From Alternaria dauci (Eukaryota > Ascomycota > Dothideomycetes > Pleosporales > Pleosporaceae): DNA of 64,000 nucleotides. Both the position numbers and the translations under genes were made by a program. Of this stretch, positions 10,479 through 21,180 are shown piece after piece (position 1 is the stretch's first letter; each line of letters opens with the position of its first letter). Location: contig NC_091277.1 of NCBI RefSeq assembly GCF_042100115.1, positions 620,001-684,000 on the forward strand, written 5' to 3'. Below the pieces are notes generated by a model, which was not told the DNA's origin, did no database searches, and was given only the letters and a program-made list of their open reading frames with translations.

Positions 10479-11605
10479 TCACAGCACCTTAGTCATTACT
10501 ACACGAACCGATTGATGAATCTCATGTGGAATCCCGACGTCTATCTTACACAACCGTACTGAGCCCTTGGTGGTGTCTTGTAACCTGTCCACCGTCATGT
10601 CTAGACCACTATGACTCCCTGAGGAAGCGTCCGGCATCTGCCTACGTAGGGGGACCCCAGAATACAACCCGTACATTTTGACCATCCTTTTCCTGACCTT
10701 TTCGATAAGGGAGCCACGGTCATAACCAGTGAATTCCATGTATTTACTGACATATATCTCTTCAAGCGCGGGTAGCCTGCTTCCGAACGACCTGTGATAT
10801 GTACCATCAATATAACGCACGAGATCGTCAGGGTGTGGCCCTATGGACCGAATCGCGGAGCGCTGGGCGGCGTTGCGCTGAGCAAGCCATTCGACGAGTA
10901 TGCCTGCATGAGCACGGAGAATCAGTACATATGTCACAAACACTCTGGGTCGGAAAGTTGCGTACCATTCGGGGCATCATTACTAAAGCGATAACTGTGA
11001 CCATTCGTGATAGGAAGTAAGAAGGTATTGGTAGCGTGACCCAGTGTAGCAGTCTCTGCGTAGATCTGACGGCAGACTTCTGGGAGGTGAAAAGCAGTAC
11101 CTTGAGCCTTGCGTCGGCGATCGTGTAGGTCAGTCGCTCGGCCATGCCATAGCGAGTTGGAGGTGTCGCGCCAGGCTCTCGATGTTCGATTGGCGAATGC
11201 GCGCTGGATTCGTATCTCGTTTCCGCCAACTGCGTACTGGAAGACCATGTTTCTAATCTCGCCAGGTAGACCGAGTAGACGAGAGTTTGTGGAGTTGTTC
11301 TGGACACTGGTCAAGTCAGTAGAGAAATTAATGGCGCTAGATTGTTATTCCTACGCTTCAATTAGATAGTCTGGAGTCGTTTCCATGCTGACAAGTCCAT
11401 TGTGAAGCTTCAAGGGACGATTACGACCTCGTGGAGGCTTCGATCTGCTGAGGTGTCTCGGCTCATCGAGGTTCTTCGGCTGTATAGGCTTCCTAGTCGC
11501 GGCCTTTGTACGCGGTGGTGGGCGCTTGCTGACCTTTGCGAGTTGGGATGTATTGGGTACTGGCTTCTTCGTTCGAGTCGACTGGCGACGTGTTTTGGGC
11601 GCCAT
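10479..11605 (-). CDS. 2EXR/F-box-like domain protein with basic N-terminus
   Basis: Three exons, 11605-11355, 11306-10966 and 10903-10479, give 338 residues. Introns are GTAGGA..CCAG (48 nt, branch CTGAC) and GTACGC..GCAG (62 nt, branch ACTGAT); phases agree. Residues 1-70 are very basic ('MAPKTRRQSTRTKK'), suggesting nucleic-acid binding or nuclear location. The motif 'LLGLPGEIRNMVFQYAV' then begins the domain found in large numbers in Dothideomycetes and Sordariomycetes, usually called 2EXR or F-box-like, followed by 'LPEVCRQIYAETATL'. Function is unknown; a substrate-adaptor role is only suggested by F-box resemblance. Without the first exon no ATG precedes the domain, which supports this model. 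It is divergent from a second gene of the same kind 281 bases away. Confidence 0.72.
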
Positions 11606-11886
11606 TCTGATGGTTTGTCTGGTAGGTGGAGCAGTAGAGAGGTCGAGTTGATGTCAGCAGTAGAGAGGGCGAGTTGATATGGCCGGTGTAATGCAAACGC
11701 TATAGTGAAAGATACTGTGGTCATAAAGAAGGCGACACCACACGCTGAGTATACTCCGTTGCAAACGGAAAGTGCGAGAGGGCTGATACAAAGCTTTGAC
11801 CAAACTCCAGGCTACCCAAGTACTCTTTTCATGCACTCAACCCCAACGCGCCACCCCGTATCTGCAAAAACTGAGGTCTACCAACA

Positions 11887-12610
11887 ATGAGTAAATCAAT
11901 CGGTGTCACCCCGCCGGTACATCTAGCGCATGTGTAAGACTTGTATCAATCAACTGAGGTGAGTTGAGGGACTAACTTCCTTGTCTAGTACTGAAATGAA
12001 CGCACAATACTCACCACTACTACGACTACCTGCCGAGTTGCGCAATCAGATTTACGACTATATTTTCGAGGCCGTGCGAGTCAAGGTCCATAACAGCGCT
12101 GCACCTCCCGAGAAGCACACTCCACCACACGCCTGCCTCCTCGCTAGGCGCGACGCCAAGGCACGGTTTGGTATACCGTCTACGTGCCGTCAACTATACG
12201 CGGAGACGGCGGGTTTGAGCCATGGATCCGTCGTCTACGAGTTCATGCATCTAGCCAAGCTCACAGCCTGGACGAGGACGTCACCGCCGCACATGAGGGC
12301 GCGTGTGAAGGAAATATCGTTTCGGGCAGGCCTTGATTGGTGTTATCGCGGGCATGGCGGCTTACTCTTCTACTGTTGGATGAACAAGATCTGCGGGTTA
12401 GGCAGATTGGTCGAGGCCTGTAGGTTACTACGAGACTTGGAATGTGTCCACCTCGCGCTCGGGGCTAGCCTCTATCTCCCCAAGGCAGTCTTTGCGGTGG
12501 CCGTTGGGAATCTGAAAGAAAAACTCACTAAACCGGATGGAAGAAAGGTGGAAGTAGTCGTGCGGTATGTTGATATTCAAGAGGCACTCGCGTGGACTTT
12601 TTCTTGCTGA
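11887..12610 (+). CDS. 2EXR/F-box-like domain protein
   Basis: Proposed exons 11887-11933 and 11989-12610, joined by a GTAAGA..CTAG intron of 55 nt, give 222 residues. The core 'LLRLPAELRNQIYDYIF' followed by 'CRQLYAETAGLSHGS' is the same domain as in the divergent neighbour on the minus strand. The remainder is short and ends in 'ALAWTFSC'. The first exon supplies the ATG; otherwise the first in-frame ATG is at 11996, only 12 residues or so before the domain, which is also possible. No membrane or catalytic motif. Function unknown. The two neighbours share the 'LPxE(L/I)RN' and 'CRQ(L/I)YAETA' blocks but are otherwise diverged, so an old duplication is likely. Confidence 0.68.
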
Positions 12611-12730
12611 CGCCTCTGAGATGTTTCGATTGAGATAGTCCCGTCGTCGTGGGTATACCGCTGGACCTTGAATTGATTTGATATTATCTATGCCACACCG
12701 CTCATCCCCCGTGTGCACACCATGCTCATC

Positions 12731-13680
12731 CTACCGACCCATGCTGTTGATCATCTCCCTCTGTGTCGCGCGGTCGCGGTTCGTCTGGCTGAGCGATGGG
12801 ATGCTCCTCAGGTCTCCGACAACGTCCTTTGCCTTTCCAAAGTAGACCTCCTGCAGCAGATTGCGCATCTTGAGCTCCATGTCCTCGACCATCTTGCCAA
12901 TGTTGGCGACGTGCGAGGTGTCATCCTCTACGGCCATGTCGGCTTCGACTTGGCGCACCATATTACCGGATAGGTCAAGACCGCCGAGGGTTTCGCTGTC
13001 GGTGCCGAGGGAGAGGATGACGGTGGAGGTGAGCTTGTAGTGGGAGGTGCGTGCGCGGTCTTGGGCGTCGAATACGTGGATGCTGTCCCAGCTGCCGGAG
13101 CTCTTGGGGGTAGGGTTGACGGCTGTGTGCATTAGCGTGTGGTGGTGGTAGCACACGGACAGACTGCATACCCTTCTTCAGCAGAACACAGCCTGCGAAG
13201 CCATCGTCCATGTCCCACAGGTAGACGCTCGATATGCCGCCCTCGAAGTACCTGTCGCTATCAGCCATGCCCTGCCGTGCCCCTGTAGTCACTCACAGCT
13301 CCCGGTACACGTCAAACGCCTCGTTCGCCTTGACCTCCATCTTACGGACACGATCGCTAGGCGTGACACCCTCCTCGATAGGCGGCTCGAACTCATTGCT
13401 CCACGGACTCCTCCAGCTGTCGCCGTCGCGGTTGTAGTCGCAGCACAGGAAGTCGCGCTTGGTCTTGGAGCACTTCTTGACAGTAAGCGGAATGTCGACG
13501 GATTCGAGCAGGTCTTCTTCGAGCGCGGGGTTGAGCTGGATAATGTGGTCGACATTGCGCTTGACGTCCTTGGGGTTGAGTCGGCGCAGGAGGTCACTAT
13601 GGCAAGAGCTGTTAGCTGCAAACATTCAGGCATGCAGGGTGCAATGCGACGCACAGGGCACTGTCGATAGGGTCCGCCAT
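12731..13680 (-). CDS. cap2: F-actin-capping protein subunit beta
   Basis: Four exons, 13680-13655, 13596-13297, 13251-13172 and 13122-12731, encode 265 residues, close to the usual length. Spliced landmarks are '[14 protein letters not shown]' at the N-terminus, '[17 protein letters not shown]' near residue 65, '[14 protein letters not shown]', '[12 protein letters not shown]' and a C-terminal '[11 protein letters not shown]' to 'NSMGR' region, all characteristic of CapZ beta. The protein pairs with the alpha subunit to cap barbed ends of actin filaments in cortical patches. Splicing restores 'SALDLL' and 'YRELYFE', supporting the junctions. An in-frame upstream ATG at 13863 would add 61 residues without any stop (326 aa form); the chosen start matches the family's usual N-terminus. 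Confidence 0.93.
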
Positions 13681-14460
13681 GATTCTGAAGCGTGTCTTGG
13701 GGAGATAGCGGTCGGGCGTGATGAGGGTCGGGTTGCTCGAGTATCGTTTAGCTCCCAGGCCTAGCCCCTCAATCTCCAGCGGCTCCTCTGTCGGCGACTC
13801 GGGTGTTGGCTCCCCGTCTGGGTCCCACGAGTCATGCGAGTAGTAGCTCACCCGCCGGCCCATCGTGGTAGCGCGTCACTTCACTCACACTTGCTTCTAC
13901 TCTCCTTTTGGTCGTCGTCGGCTTTTCTCTTGTGAAGAATATTGCTGAAATGTTTGGGCAGTGGCGGTTTGCTGCTCTCTTCTCCATGCAGCAATTGCGA
14001 CCGTCTCCACCGAGAAAGAGCACAGCAGCCTGTTTGCTACTCTATAGCTATTGCCACAGCAAAGCGCATGTCTGACATACACATACACCAAGCCGTACTC
14101 ACCTCCTAGAACTCTGATCATCAAACATTCCAAAGGATGCATCTCTTACCGCCAACACGGCATTGTCTCTAGTGACACTGCCGCGAGACCATCTCACTTC
14201 ACCCTCACTTCGTCTCCATGTCACACACGTGCATCGTCGTATATCCCGTCGTGGAATTGGGGGTGAGGCTCTATCCTGTATCTGTGTGCTGCTAATTTCC
14301 GTCATCTCTCACCTTCACCTGGCCGCCATCTTCATCGTCGCGCTAGTGGCCTTTTCCCGAACACATAGTCTACCATCTACGCCTCTCTTGCATCTTCTAC
14401 TCTGCATCTGTGACACCAAGATATTCCAAACACACTCCAAACGTGTTCCAACACTTGAAT
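13681..14460. other. Intergenic region between divergent cap2 and AT-hook gene
   Basis: 780 bases upstream of two divergently transcribed genes. From 13681 to 13863 the frame of cap2 stays open and may be coding (see findings). The rest contains C/T-rich stretches (for example around 14160-14420) typical of fungal promoters and leaders. No other gene is supported. Confidence 0.5.
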
Positions 14461-15082
14461 ATGTCCGACAACGACAACGCCGCCGCCAATGGCTCTTCTC
14501 CTCAGTTCACCGAGCGCGAGCTCCAGCTCCTCGGATGGGCCATGCAGTCGCTCAAGTCTGGTCCTCCAGAGGTACGTGCCTAGTTTCTTCCCTCCTCTAA
14601 TACAATACTCACCGCACTATAGATTGACTACGAGAAACTCGCTGGCTACGCTGGCATGAGCAACCCGCGCTCTGCTAGCAACGCCTGGGCCAAGATCAAA
14701 CTCAAGCTGATGAGCCCCGCTGCCGACGGCACCGCCCCAGCCACCCCAAAGAAGACCCCTCGCAAGAAGGCTGCCGCCGCCAAGCAGGAGGATGACGACG
14801 AAGAGGATGCAGACGTTGCAGCTCCAAAGAAGACCCCCCGCAAGCGCGGTCCCAAGAAGCAGGATGTTGACGGCGAGTCCTCGCCCAAGAAGAAGCCTGC
14901 CCGTGGCAAGAAGGACTTGAGCGCCGAGAGTAAGTTCACCTCCGGAAATGACCAGGTGTAGTGCAAGCTAACACACTGTAGCTGTCAAGGCTGAGTCTGA
15001 CGAAGACCTCAACCCTGACGGTTCGCCCATGAAGATCGACCCCGCTGAGTCCAAGGAGGAGCTTGTAGAGGAAGAGGTCTAA
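14461..15082 (+). CDS. Small Myb-like/AT-hook chromatin protein
   Basis: Exons 14461-14571, 14623-14929 and 14982-15082 give 172 residues. Introns are GTACGT..ATAG (51 nt) and GTAAGT..GTAG (52 nt). The N-terminal third, 'TERELQLLGWAMQSLKSG' to 'YAGMSNPRSASNAWAKIK', resembles a short Myb/SANT-like helix set conserved in a family of small fungal nuclear proteins. The middle is Lys/Pro-rich with repeated 'PKKTPRK' units (about residues 72-78 and 97-103), like AT-hooks or histone H1 tails, and the C-terminus is acidic. Likely a nuclear DNA-binding protein, but no specific function is known to me. The second intron is certain because without it a stop follows within 10 codons. Confidence 0.85.
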
Positions 15083-15671
15083 AGCCCCTCTCGGTTCCGG
15101 GTACCGTTACTTTTCTTTGATCCAGCCATGTTCTTTTTGATCCGAGCTGTAAGAAGACACTGTGCGATATCTTTCTCTAGTGGCGTAGCGTACAACGGCG
15201 GAAAGGACTGGTTCACAGGCAATCATGTAAGGGAAATGTTCTTTCTCATCTCAGCATAGTGTTACGGGGTGCTAGGGAAGCATGCATGATTTTCACAAGC
15301 GGCGTAGGGCAGTTGCATCATTCCAACGATAGCGATCGCAGCCGCACATTGCGCACCTCCAATGCATTCCTTCATGCCGATACTTCATCTCTTGATAAAT
15401 ATGAGGATGTGTACTCTTTCCTTCTTGTTCATTATTCAGCAAGCACTGTCCGCGTGCCGATGCGCATACACCCCGACCTGGGGTTGTCTAACCGGATATT
15501 ACCCCAGAATCTCCAGTCCGGCACAGCTCATCTACGCATAGTGTGTACGCAACCATCCAACAAGCCTCTATCAGAGAGAATGAAACCCGTCAGCACACTT
15601 ACAACAACTCATTCCCTAATCACGATATGGTACGACACAATCGAGAAGCGACGAAACTGATAGGCAACGTA
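15083..15671. other. Intergenic, no supported gene
   Basis: About 590 bases. A plus-strand frame is open from 15259 to 15660, but its composition and lack of motifs do not suggest coding. It likely holds the AT-hook gene 3' end and the hydroxylase promoter. Confidence 0.45.
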
Positions 15672-16800
15672 ATGCCGCCGACGATGGGAAATAAGTCAAG
15701 GCTTGTAAGAGAATCTATGCCCTGTACCCAACTCTAACTGACATGCACTCATAGGATGGCATTCATACCACGAACGCGTTAATCTTGCTCTCTGTCCCTC
15801 TTTTAGCTGTTTTCGCCTTGTATATGGGTCTTCAGCAGCCGCTCCTTCCTCTACTGCGTTCATACTTGCCCGGGCAACTCCAAGTGCACTTTCCTGCTAG
15901 CCTATGGGAAGCTACGGCAGCAGACAATCCAGACATAACTTTAAGCCCAGGAGATTTACTGAAAGCGTGCCGACGCCACCAGTACACGACCGAGATCATA
16001 TCTCTCGATCCTCTCCTGATATACATCAACAACTTCACGTCTGCGCAGGAAGCAGAGCAGCTCATAAAACTTGGGTAGGTATCCTCGTCTCCCTCTTCCA
16101 AGCGAGAGTTCACTCACGACGGTCGCTGACCATCTCCAGCTCTCCTGAATTCGCCGAATCCTTCATCAGCCGTTCACGAGGCAGCACACAACGCGTCACA
16201 GGCCGCACTTCTCAATCTGCGCCCCTCCCTATGGACGATCCGCTAGTCTCATGCCTTCTAAGCCGCGCACGAAAGTTCATGGGCTCTATGCTCCTTCCCT
16301 CGGAACCCTTCAGCATTCCGCAACTCGTACGCTACTTTCCTAGCCAAAAGTATGACTTGCATACAGACTTCTGGCCTGAACACCAGATCACTAGTCTCGA
16401 AGATAGGAAGCAGGTATATTTCAATCGCATCGCCTCGTTCTTCGTCTTTTTACGCGATAACTGCACGGAGGGTTATACGTATTTTCCTCTTGTCGAACCT
16501 TTGTCGCCTACAACCCTGGATAGTATGTACAACGGCAAGATAGCGCAGGGTGAGATGGATGGAGACGCCAAGGGCATCAAGTTCAAGCCGATGCGGGGGA
16601 ACGCGGTGTTCTGGGTTAATCTGGATAAAGACGGAAAGGGCGATAGGAGGGTAGTGCATGCCGGACTCCCGGTAATCCAAGGAGAAAAGATTGGGCTGAA
16701 CATATGGCCAAGGAAGTACTTTGGGTTTGTGGATGACGGGGATGAGGATAGGGACGGGACGGCGACAAGGGAGGGGTGGAGTGGGAGATGGAAAGATTGA
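15672..16800 (+). CDS. Prolyl 4-hydroxylase-type 2OG-Fe(II) oxygenase
   Basis: Exons 15672-15704, 15755-16074 and 16140-16800 give 337 residues. The tiny first exon (11 codons) is joined by GTAAGA..ATAG with a CTAAC branch site; the second intron is GTAGGT..CCAG. The N-terminus has one hydrophobic segment ('LILLSVPLLAVFALYMGL', about residues 19-36), a signal anchor placing the catalytic domain in the ER or Golgi lumen. The oxygenase core shows the iron-binding H-x-D in 'YDLHTDFW' near residue 190 and the distal His and 2-oxoglutarate Lys in 'VVHAGLPV' and 'GEKIGLNIWPR' near the end. 'NRIASFFVFLRDN' and 'GNAVFWVNL' are typical P4Hc blocks. Substrate unknown; fungi generally lack collagen, so another proline-containing target is likely. 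Confidence 0.88.
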
Positions 16801-17228
16801 GTGAAAAATGTATACTCGCTAACAAAACGGAATCGGTATTACTTTGAGGCATTCCAAGCCTCGTCGAGCGATTTGTTTTCATCTCAGCACCTTGGCATTT
16901 ACCTTTCGTCTAAATGCCGATGTGCAAAGGATACGTCATCTATGTGAAACAAAGACACGCGTTTCGCAGTACTACAGATAGAGTGGCGCCCAACAAACCT
17001 TATAACAAGCAAGGCAGGGAAGTGGCATAGTAAACAGCTCGGTGGCTGCAGTGTAACACCAGTCCAAGAACTCAAATTACCGCATGGGCCGACACGGCCG
17101 CGTTGTCCAAGGTCATGTCAGACAAACATCTGAACAATTAAATCGAACTCCCTCTCTGCTTCGCAGCAACAGCAAACCCGCACTCTCCATCATATCATTC
17201 GCTAATCTCTAGAGTCACCAGTTAGACA
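16801..17228. other. Intergenic, no supported gene
   Basis: 428 bases between two plus-strand genes, moderately A/T-rich, with no convincing frame. Contains the terminator of the hydroxylase and the promoter of the small membrane protein gene. Confidence 0.45.
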
Positions 17229-17676
17229 ATGTCGCCATCAACGCCCTTCCCAAACTACCCAACACTCCACAAATGTCCAATGAACATAGCTCGGCTGATC
17301 GACCCTACAATCCGCTCCTGGAATCTAGGTCCTGGCTTTTGCACGCGCGATAACTTGTTCGGCGTAAGCTACCTGCTTGTTCTTGTCGTAAACTACATTG
17401 TCGCTATCCTAGCCTTGTACGCAGTCTTGGCCATCCTCGGAAAGATTGTATGCTGGAGGGGCTTCGCAAGGAGGAAGACGAGAATGGGGGATAGGGCGAT
17501 GGAGTGGAGGTATATGGACAAAGTGGAGCGTGGTGAGGGGAATTGGGTTGGTAAGGTACGTTTGGTGTATTTGAATACTAGTCTGAGGTTATGAGGGAAG
17601 ATACTGATGAACTTTGTAGCAGATCAAGGGGTTTCGTCCAATTCTGAGTCCTGTGAGGGAGAAGGAGAAGATATGA
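17229..17676 (+). CDS. Small single-pass membrane protein, unknown
   Basis: Proposed exons 17229-17555 and 17623-17676 (intron GTACGT..GCAG, 67 nt) give 126 residues; an alternative acceptor three bases earlier adds one Gln. Residues 1-45 hold 'IRSWNLGPGFCTRDN', then one strong hydrophobic segment ('YLLVLVVNYIVAILALYAVL', about 50-69), then a basic tail with 'CWRGFARRKTRMG'. Reading through the intron gives 121 residues instead. I recognise no family. The hydrophobic segment followed by Arg/Lys suggests the tail is cytosolic. Confidence 0.6.
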
Positions 17677-18806
17677 TGCTGCCGATGCAAAGTGCGACGA
17701 AAGTTAGAAAGAGCTGCGTATGCGTCGCAAAGAGTCGCGTATATGAAGATACCCCAAGGGTTGGGCGATCCTGTGACAAGGGAAGGCCAAAGGGCCTAGC
17801 AAGCGCATACAGAGCGTCGATACGTCTCGTCGGTGATCTTGACTTCCAGTGCCTAAGTTTCTTGTCCCCAGTGCAACACTCAGCACGTTCGGCACGGGTA
17901 CTTGCAGCCACTCCTACGTTACACAGAATCGACTACTGCTATGGCTACAGTCAGTCTTCCAAACGATCTGTCTGGCGCCTCTTTTTCCCAACCTTAGAAG
18001 CTTTTCTTGACAAATGGCGACAACAACGGAATGATTAGGCGGCGAGAGGACTTTCTGTTGTGATTGCAACACTCCGCAACGGATCATTCCCTTCGTGGGT
18101 GTTACCTGGATGAAGATGGTTGTGGGTCGCTTACAAGTGTCGCGGAACCATGGTATTTTCGATGCGAAAAATGCAACTCTCAACCTTGGTACTGCAGCAC
18201 GAGTTTCAATTTCACCGCTAAATCACACCATCCTCGTACAATGTCGCCGTCCCCAAGCTCTTACATTTACACTCTTGAAATACTCAACTCACACAATGTC
18301 TGCTTTCTTCGCAAACTACATCGTCCTTGGATTTCCCTCCACAGACAGGCATCATGCGTACGCCTCAAACGCCTCCAAACCATCATTTCAAGAGTTTGAA
18401 ATGCAAACGCTGGAAGGATCGAATTGCCGCAACAAGAAGTCAAGTTCAGGAGACGAGGACGACATTTATAAGACCAAAAGTGGGGCAGGAAGGGAGAATG
18501 AATGCGCGACAGATTCGTTCGCAGCTGACGCCGTGGCGAGCAAACGAATCTGGAGAGCATGGTGGACATGATGTCACCCCGTTGACAACCTCCGGTGTTT
18601 CTGTATCTGGCGCATTGGTAGATCTGTCTCTGATCACTCCGACGAAAGATAGAGGAATTCGAGATTTCGTCATCCCAGCTCACTCACCTTCACTCAATCA
18701 CATTTCCGACGCGCGAAAAATTTCCTCACATCACCGGTAACCTCGCGTCTCCTCTTTCCAGTTCTCACCATCACACAGCCAGTCTCACCCCACAATACTC
18801 TCAACG
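17677..18806. other. Intergenic, no supported gene
   Basis: 1.1 kb without a convincing gene. Short overlapping frames occur on both strands (for example around 18095-18740) but none has a family motif or clear splice structure. Confidence 0.45.
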
Positions 18807-19109
18807 ATGCCGGCGCTCCCAACATCCACTCCCGCAGCAGCAGCGCACCACGGTACTGACTGGCCACTCCTCTGGGTCATCATCGGTGTCATCAGCATCA
18901 TTCTCTTTCAGATCTTCATTGTCATTGCCTTCATCCGTTGGGCGAACCTGCGCAGCAAGGCGCGGTGGAGAGACCTTCGACACAGCGGCGTTGCCATCCT
19001 TGACGGGCCTTCACTCATCTGGAGGGACGCGATACTGCCTGCTCCGACAGTCTCGAAGTACAACCTACGGCAGACATTTCAGATATCAGACGAACGAGTG
19101 TCTCAGTAA
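18807..19109 (+). CDS. Putative small single-pass membrane protein, unknown
   Basis: An ATG at 18807 opens 100 codons ending in TAA. A short Ala/Pro-rich start is followed by a strong hydrophobic segment ('WPLLWVIIGVISIILFQIFI', about residues 19-38), then a basic stretch ('RWANLRSKARWRDLRH') as expected for the cytosolic side. No family recognised. The next frame, 19221-19481, also encodes a one-pass membrane protein, so the two may be a tandem pair or mis-split parts of one gene; I found no intron that joins them in frame. Confidence 0.5.
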   Translation: MPALPTSTPAAAAHHGTDWPLLWVIIGVISIILFQIFIVIAFIRWANLRSKARWRDLRHSGVAILDGPSLIWRDAILPAPTVSKYNLRQTFQISDERVSQ

Positions 19110-19220
19110 CTCACTGTGACCACCTTGAGCCAAGACGACCAAGGTGTCGATACCACCGCTGCGTCACTTTCCGAAGAATTACCGACAGTCAGTGCTCAAA
19201 GCAAGCGACAGCAGACAACG

Positions 19221-19481
19221 ATGAGTGTTTTCGACCCCGAACTGACGCAGCTCTCCGAGAAACACCCATCTACAACCGCCGCAATCGTTTCCTTCATCGT
19301 CATCTCTGCAGTGGGCCTATCGGTCGTGGTAGGGTTCGTCGTCTTTGGTTTGTGGTACAGGATGAAAAGGAGAAGGGAACAAGATGAGGCAGCCGCTGAG
19401 CTGGTGGAGCTTTCTCGGATTGGACATGCTTTGCAGACCTCGCCGGCGCAACAGCGACAAGAAGAAGGCGCGGTGCACTGA
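19221..19481 (+). CDS. Putative small single-pass membrane protein, unknown
   Basis: ATG 19221 opens 86 codons. A polar start is followed by a hydrophobic segment ('TAAIVSFIVISAVGLSVVVG', about residues 18-37), then 'YRMKRRREQDEAAAELVEL' with a likely cytosolic helical tail. The same frame is open upstream to 19116, but without an ATG. No known family. It lies 111 bases after another small one-pass membrane protein on the same strand. Confidence 0.45.
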   Translation: MSVFDPELTQLSEKHPSTTAAIVSFIVISAVGLSVVVGFVVFGLWYRMKRRREQDEAAAELVELSRIGHALQTSPAQQRQEEGAVH

Positions 19482-19978
19482 GACCAGCATCCTTCATCGT
19501 CTGCTTTGAAGATGAGATTTAGAAAGTCTGTATCCTCTCAGTTGCCCGACCACACACACAACAGCAGCGGTATCTTTTCCTCTTTCTTGCGCGTAGAATC
19601 CACGGGCTCGGTGTTGGCGTCGAAGGGATACAGAGCGTGTGGCATATAGAGAACAGCAATGGAGAGCTGAATAATCAAACCGTCGTCGACTTTCAAGTCG
19701 ATCTAAACACGACACGTTTCCCCTGGTAGCTCGTGATGGTGCGATAGAATCCGATCGTTGGTGCTGGTAGTAGCGCGATCCGCGTGGCGAAGCTCACGGG
19801 ATCAGAACAGGGAAAGCGTCGGCGAACCCTGGTAATTGCTATCTACACGGTCTACCCAGGTGCTCCCATTACTTCTCTCTGTCCTCTAGATTTCTTTTCT
19901 TCCTGCACGACCAGAACCAAGCTCAACTACTACTTGGACCCGAAAGCAATCAACAGCAGACAACGCTTAGAGCATAAC
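19482..19978. other. Intergenic, no supported gene
   Basis: About 500 bases; likely promoter and leader of the following small gene. No motif or repeat noted. Confidence 0.4.
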
Positions 19979-20347
19979 ATGTCTTCTCAGAACACGTCCA
20001 ACTCTTCAAGCTCCGGCTCGGCTGCCTCGGGCAATAGCGGCAGTGGAGGCTATACCATCATTAGCTCCGGTACCAACAACCAGGTAGGCTCTCATGCTTT
20101 TGCGATCCTCCTGCATGTGTTTTTAATATCTTTCGTAGGGAAACCACTACTGCAGGCGCGACTACGGCCCCGGCGCCTCAAACCCCAACTCTTACCACTA
20201 CTCCAACACCGACGGCTCGTATTACTATAGCAATCCCAACGTGTGTCGAGTTTATACCTGACAAACAGGATTCTAATAACGCGGTGTTAGGGCTCGACTT
20301 ACTATAACGATGGCAGGGGTGGCTCACGGTACAATCCTGGCAGATAG
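19979..20347 (+). CDS. Small Ser/Gly/Tyr-rich conserved fungal protein
   Basis: Three exons, 19979-20083, 20139-20240 and 20291-20347, all in phase 0, encode 87 residues. Introns are GTAGGC..GTAG (55 nt) and GTGTGT..TTAG (50 nt). The N-terminal third is Ser/Gly/Asn-rich. A Tyr/Asn/Ser segment follows, with 'GNHYCRRDYG', 'NSYHYSNTDGSYYYSNPNGS' and 'TYYNDGRGG', a pattern I recall from a widespread small ascomycete protein of unknown function. There is no signal peptide or membrane segment. The gene is easy to miss because each exon is short. The repeated aromatic/Gly/Ser composition suggests a disordered protein able to form assemblies; that is inference. Confidence 0.8.
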
Positions 20348-21180
20348 GCTCTGGACGTCTTGTCAGCCATGGTTATAGGCTCGGTGGAGGGCTTGTTTTC
20401 ATGACTGCGTGCTGTCGGTAGGCTGTGAAGGGGACAAGTTGGCCATACTTGAACACTCCGGACAGGACGAACTGAAACTCCTTGCTTCTTACTCCCCTCT
20501 GTATGCTTTTTGTGGTGATGCCTCTGCGCATGTAGAAGGCATACCCTAACCTGGACGCGTCATTATGATGGGTCTACCATTGAGAACGCATCTGTGATGG
20601 TATCACGATTGCTTTGTGGAGGTACGCGGTGCTCTGAGGTGGCAGGTTGAAGTTGCGTCGAAGGAGCTGGGCGGGGAAGCAACGGGCGAGGTCCCGCTGG
20701 TGCCCGCCTGTTTCCGAGGTCATCGCCCTCCACCAGCGTTTCATCGGCAACATTCTTGACATCCACTGCCAACTCGCTCGGTATTCGCAAATCGCACATC
20801 TGTCTTGAATGCGCACGGCTGTTTACAGGATATGTCTGCAGTTCTGACAGTTGATTAGCTCGACGCGGGCGTGCGTTCTCCTCAGCGGGGTCGCTCCTGC
20901 CCCGCGAAATACAAGCCAGACATTCGCATCGATATCACAGACCTGTGTGGTCTCCTTGTATCTGATATCTATCTCTCCTATCTGACAGAAATTGTCACTG
21001 GGTCTTCTTTTTTTCATGATCAATGGCACGCGTTAGCTGTTCACTGACTACGAAGAAGCCTGATTTTCCATACAACTATTAACGGCCAGCGTTATTGTTA
21101 TATCAACATTATTTTATTGTGTTTACAGCAAGAAAAACTAGACCTTCAGCTTCATGGCTCCTTGCTGGGGCATTGTCATC
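20348..21180. other. Intergenic, no supported gene
   Basis: 830 bases between the 3' end of the Tyr-rich gene and the 3' end of the rhodopsin-like gene (convergent). Becomes A/T-rich towards 21000-21120. No supported frame. Confidence 0.45.

Noticed and set aside
10934..11314. 2EXR-like gene starting at 11314
   Set aside because: That start is TTG, not ATG. A canonical intron at 11307-11354 connects the domain in frame to an ATG exon at 11355-11605, so the longer model was used.
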